DNA from: Deltaproteobacteria bacterium
GTDB taxonomy: Bacteria > Desulfobacterota > DSM-4660 > Desulfatiglandales > Desulfatiglandaceae
Reading direction: 5' to 3'
DNA: 7,221 bases
NCBI GenBank assembly: GCA_019307645.1
Contig: JAFDJF010000213.1
Location: 1-7,221, forward strand
The position numbers and the translations under genes are program-made. This document shows positions 4,886 through 7,221 of the stretch, piece by piece (within the stretch, counting starts at the first letter, position 1; each line of letters starts with the position of its first letter). Under the pieces are notes generated by a model that was given only the letters and a program-made list of their open reading frames with translations, made no database searches and was not told where the DNA came from.

Positions 4886-6340
4886 CTAAAAATCGATAAA
4901 ATCTTCGCTCCGCAGCCACCACGGAGGTTTTCTGTAGGATGCGTTCTCTCCTCCTAAAGAGGGGATGTAGTATTTTTGTGGATCCGGTCCGGGGTAGAAG
5001 CGCTTCTGCAGGGCCGTTAGAACGGTGACGGATAGACCTGTTGGATCATTCATAGTCACATTGCGTGCGGTTTTGTGGAGCCAGTTGGCCTTTCTCGTGT
5101 AGGGACATACGGCCACACAGATCCGGCATCCATTGTTTCCCAGGTTTGATTTCCAAAAATTGAGACATTTGGCCGTATCCAGCTTGTATCTCAGATACCC
5201 TCTCACTTCTTCCATGTCGCCCATCGAGATGGCCCCGCTCGGGCAGTTTTCGGCACAAATTTTACACGTCTTGCAGAACCGTTGAACCCCGAAATCAATG
5301 GGCTTATCCGGTTTTAAGGGAAGGTTTGTCGTGATAATAGCTGGCCTGAAATTGCATCCCAATTCTGGGGTGATGACAATGGAGGGCCTTCCCTGTTCGC
5401 CAAGTCCCGCATCGATCATAATGGGGGGGGCCATGAGGTCATAACCCGTTCCCGGAGTATGAGGTCGTGCGCCAAATCCCAATTGTTTAATGAAGGAAGC
5501 CACTCTGTATCCGATGATTCGAGAGCGGGAATAGGCATCATTGGAAGTCCCATATGTAGGATTGGCATACATGGGATCCCAGGACATGGGGGAACCCACA
5601 ACAATAGCGTACTGCCAGTGTTTGGGTATTTCAATCTCCTGATCGGGATCAAATCCTCTCCTACGCATGGGATACTTGTAAGCCCAATCCGGCTTCAATT
5701 TGGTGATGCCAACCAATGTAGATCCCAGTTCATGGGAGATTTTTTTGATCAGTTTGGATGTCTTTTCAGGGCTTTTCATTTTTACAGGTTCGATAGGCTC
5801 TCCAGTTCTTCGGTTTCTAATAAAATCAGTTTCTTCTGGTGGACGATTTATGCGTGGAGGCGATACAGCCCCCATGGCATTTGACCAGGCCATAGCTAGA
5901 GTGAACGGATCTCCGTACTTCTGCATGTCCGCTCTTTGTTTAGGTGCAATTTCTCTCATGGCATAGAGGTCGAGTTCTAAGTCTTGTGGATTCTTTCGGT
6001 AGTAGTCCTGGAGAAGTTCATCGAGTCCTTCAATGCCGGTTTCATCCTTCCACTGCATCCGGAAAGAAGAACGTCTGGAAAAAATCACTTCGGTACGGGC
6101 ATCAGCTCTATCTGTAGGGCCGACTTTTTTATAGTGAGGTTTGTCCACGCTCCAGCGTTTTCGGTTAAATGACTGCTGAGCCCCTTCGTGTGTTTCCCAA
6201 CCCGAGTATGATTCAGGATCTTTCCCGGCTTGATAACCGAAAAAGCCCATTCCTGCACTGCCTAAAACGGCACTTCCAGCTCCGGCTCTTTTAAGAAACT
6301 GCCGCCTGTCAATTGTCTTTTTTTCTTTTTTCTCTGCCAT
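4886..6340 (-). CDS. rdhA: Reductive dehalogenase catalytic subunit
   Basis: This 484-residue corrinoid iron-sulfur enzyme would replace a halogen of an organohalide with hydrogen as part of anaerobic respiration. A twin-arginine signal starts the protein (RRQFLK at 12-17, then AGAGSAVLGSAGMGFFGY), so it is exported folded. The middle carries the corrinoid-binding nitroreductase-like fold; AYSRSR (Tyr270) fits the catalytic tyrosine region, and the conserved run IDAGLGEQGR (309-318), ITPELG (323-328) and PDKPIDFG (344-351) follows. Two [4Fe-4S] sites are complete: Cys356, Cys359, Cys362, Cys366, and Cys392, Cys405, Cys408, Cys412. The protein ends WWLRSEDFIDF. Length is normal and nothing essential is missing. 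GGGAG sits 5 bases before the ATG. It is the first gene of an operon with rdhB and a serine-hydrolase remnant. The substrate cannot be read from the sequence. It need not be respiratory, but the Tat signal and the anchor argue for that. Confidence 0.96.
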   Translation of the reverse strand: MAEKKEKKTIDRRQFLKRAGAGSAVLGSAGMGFFGYQAGKDPESYSGWETHEGAQQSFNRKRWSVDKPHYKKVGPTDRADARTEVIFSRRSSFRMQWKDETGIEGLDELLQDYYRKNPQDLELDLYAMREIAPKQRADMQKYGDPFTLAMAWSNAMGAVSPPRINRPPEETDFIRNRRTGEPIEPVKMKSPEKTSKLIKKISHELGSTLVGITKLKPDWAYKYPMRRRGFDPDQEIEIPKHWQYAIVVGSPMSWDPMYANPTYGTSNDAYSRSRIIGYRVASFIKQLGFGARPHTPGTGYDLMAPPIMIDAGLGEQGRPSIVITPELGCNFRPAIITTNLPLKPDKPIDFGVQRFCKTCKICAENCPSGAISMGDMEEVRGYLRYKLDTAKCLNFWKSNLGNNGCRICVAVCPYTRKANWLHKTARNVTMNDPTGLSVTVLTALQKRFYPGPDPQKYYIPSLGGENASYRKPPWWLRSEDFIDF

Positions 6341-6394
6341 GCTGACTCCCTTTATCCTAAATTATTTAAAAAAAAATCTGAGACCTTTAAAAGA

Positions 6395-6409
6395 TTGAGA
6401 TATATCACA
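6395..6409. promoter_or_regulatory. Possible CRP/FNR-type operator overlapping the rdhA -10
   Basis: TTGAGATATATCACA is an imperfect dyad (TTGA...TCA core around ATAT) similar to sites of the CRP/FNR family. That family includes CprK, which controls dehalogenase operons in Desulfitobacterium. The half sites do not match the CprK dehalobox TTAAT/ATTAA well. It covers the proposed -10, a position that would fit repression better than activation. The dyad may be chance in AT-rich DNA. Confidence 0.25.
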
Positions 6410-6427
6410 GGTGTATATTCAAGTCAA
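6399..6427 (-). promoter_or_regulatory. Promoter of the rdhA operon, sigma70-like
   Basis: Read toward rdhA, TTGACT (6427-6422) is followed after exactly 17 bases by TATATC (6404-6399). This is a good -35 and a fair -10 with ideal spacing. Transcription would start near 6392, giving a leader of about 50 nt before the ATG. The position directly upstream of rdhA supports it; no transcript data are available here. Confidence 0.5.
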
Positions 6428-6477
6428 AAAGTACAATCGATTTGTTGATAGGCGATTTTTGACGTAAAATAACAGCA

Positions 6478-6570
6478 ATGATGTCACAGAGGACTGGTTT
6501 TGTCTTAATTGCCCTAATAATTCTATTAGGGCACCCACTGCTATCTCAACAGGCCATAGATTGTGGTTAA
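6478..6570 (+). pseudogene. Signal-peptide stub of a lost secreted protein
   Basis: From ATG 6478 the frame encodes 30 residues before TAA: a short start with one Arg, a hydrophobic core FVLIALIILLG (8-18), then HPLLSQQ, which resembles a signal-peptidase region. It is a complete export signal with almost no mature protein. No clear ribosome-binding site precedes it. The next reading frame, nine bases before this stop, encodes TPR repeats, so a deletion or frameshift has probably joined the start of one secreted protein to the end of the same or another one. It diverges from rdhA with 137 bp between the two starts. Confidence 0.45.
6511..6532. repeat. Perfect 9-bp inverted repeat inside the signal-peptide stub
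   Basis: GCCCTAATA (6511-6519) and TATTAGGGC (6524-6532) pair fully around a 4-base loop. No T-run follows on either strand, so it does not look like an intrinsic terminator. It overlaps codons of the hydrophobic core of the signal peptide. It could be an operator or chance. Confidence 0.6.
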
Positions 6571-6860
6571 GCCCACATGCCAGGACTCTTTATGATCTCG
6601 CATCAGCTTATTCTCAAAGCGGGGATTTAGAATCAGCTAAGAAACAGTATGAAAATATCTTGGATTTGACCACAGGAAGGCTGTTGTATGGCGATTTGTA
6701 TGCAAAATCCTTATATGCGTTGGGGAAAATCCATGAAGAACTGGGAAGTAAAGCCAAAGCCATCGAGAATTACGAGAAATTTCTCAATCTCTGGAAAGAC
6801 GCCGATCCCGGCCACTCTGAGGTTGGCGATGCGAAGGAGAGGATGGCTGGGTTGAAGTGA
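6561..6860 (+). pseudogene. C-terminal TPR-repeat fragment
   Basis: The 99-codon frame opens at TTG 6561 and has no in-frame ATG before Met95, so it looks like the end of a longer protein. It contains two tetratricopeptide repeats: about 7-37 (LYDLASAYSQSGDLESAKKQYENIL) read in parts as LYDLASAY and GDLESAKKQYE, and about 48-80 (AKSLYALGKIHEELG with AIENYEKFLNLWKD). The ending NLWKDADPG...DAKERMAGLK is of the kind I associate with C-termini of multidomain TPR proteins (kinase- or WD40/TolB-linked) in some anaerobic lineages. TPRs bind other proteins. Alone, the fragment is probably not functional, although a small TPR protein cannot be excluded. Confidence 0.5.
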
Positions 6861-7122
6861 TAGATTGATTATCCTGTTTAAATAAGAATGGGTGGGTGTG
6901 TTCACGATCTTAGAACTTTTCTAAGACAAGCCAATATGGCTTTCCAAGTTCAGCAATAATCTAAAATTTGAATGCTGTTTAGACGTAAACCATCGCGAAA
7001 GAAATATCAAGTGTGGTCCAAATTAAGCTGAAACGAAACATTTAAAAGTAAAAATAAATATGAGGCTAAAACGCGCTTCATCGGTATTCTCCTATTGCTT
7101 CGTCAAAGAAAGTTTTTTCTGG
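6861..7122. other. Non-coding gap between convergent genes
   Basis: The gap separates the TPR fragment from the convergent partial gene at the right edge. It holds one short hairpin, CTTAGAA/TTCTAAG with a 3-base loop (6909-6925), without a T-run. I see no gene, RNA or other signal. Confidence 0.4.
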
Positions 7123-7221
7123 TTATTTATACAGCTTGGCTTTGTCCCATCTGCGAATGATATCTTCAATCAATTCCGCCACTCGGTCGTTTACTTGCCG
7201 AAAATATTCATTAGCCTGTTT
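7123..7221 (-). CDS. C-terminal end of an unidentified protein (partial, cut by window edge)
   Basis: The frame is open from the window edge to a TAA at 7125-7123 and encodes 32 residues, starting KQANEYFRQVNDR and ending RRWDKAKLYK. The composition is rich in charged residues with regularly spaced hydrophobics (VAELIEDII), as in an amphipathic helix. Codon use looks natural and there is no better frame here. I do not recognise the family, and the start lies outside the window. Confidence 0.4.
   Translation of the reverse strand, partial: KQANEYFRQVNDRVAELIEDIIRRWDKAKLYK

Noticed and set aside
4637..4957. Open frame of 106 codons antisense to rdhB
   Set aside because: Proline- and lysine-rich mirror of a membrane protein gene, no domain; rdhB on the other strand is well supported.
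5459..5966. Long open frames on the plus strand opposite rdhA
   Set aside because: They are antisense shadows of a gene with unambiguous reductive dehalogenase motifs.
6341..6400. A CprK-type dehalobox upstream of rdhA
   Set aside because: Several TTAA-like strings occur in this AT-rich leader, but none forms a TTAAT-N4-ATTAA dyad at a sensible distance from the promoter.
6909..6925. Hairpin CTTAGAA/TTCTAAG after the TPR fragment as a terminator
   Set aside because: AT-rich 7-bp stem with no T-run on either side that would suit an intrinsic terminator.

Overview
The window looks like accessory DNA from an anaerobic, organohalide-associated bacterium. Three things suggest this: a Tat-exported reductive dehalogenase with its membrane anchor, a Mo/W-bispterin oxidoreductase, and several decayed or truncated genes around tRNA-derived sequences. 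The sequence alone does not fix the taxon. From memory, the oxidoreductase and transposase resemble proteins common in Desulfobacterota, and the TPR and serine-hydrolase remnants resemble proteins of Aminicenantes-like bacteria; this is impression, not a search result.

Left part (1-4108). The window opens inside the 3' end of a tRNA-Leu. The same 36 bp recurs at 4073-4108, at the end of a 5'-truncated tRNA-Leu(UAA). Between the copies lie about 4.07 kb with two plus-strand genes: an IS91-family HUH transposase (374-1627) and a DMSO-reductase-superfamily oxidoreductase (about 1762-3918). The layout is that of an islet inserted at a tRNA 3' end, but no integrase gene is visible.

Middle (3919-4413). 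Two 5'-truncated tRNAs follow one another, Leu(UAA) then Asn(GUU). Each is followed by a related module: a CCATA-TT box, then 27-29 bp later a pair of TG(A/T)C-type direct repeats spaced 10-11 bp. The same module follows the tRNA end at position 1. The third module abuts, without a gap, a serine-hydrolase gene cut after codon 54.

Right part (4372-6427, minus strand). rdhA, rdhB and the truncated serine-hydrolase gene form a tight operon (gaps of 10 and 12 bp) with a recognisable promoter upstream of rdhA. RdhA would be exported folded by the Tat system and held at the outer face of the cytoplasmic membrane by RdhB, where it would reductively remove halogen using corrinoid and two [4Fe-4S] clusters.

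Far right (6478-7221). A plus-strand signal-peptide stub that stops after 30 codons is followed in another frame by a two-TPR C-terminal fragment, probably remains of one or two secreted proteins. The last 99 bp hold the C-terminal end of an unidentified minus-strand gene. No CRISPR array, rRNA or convincing intrinsic terminator was found.
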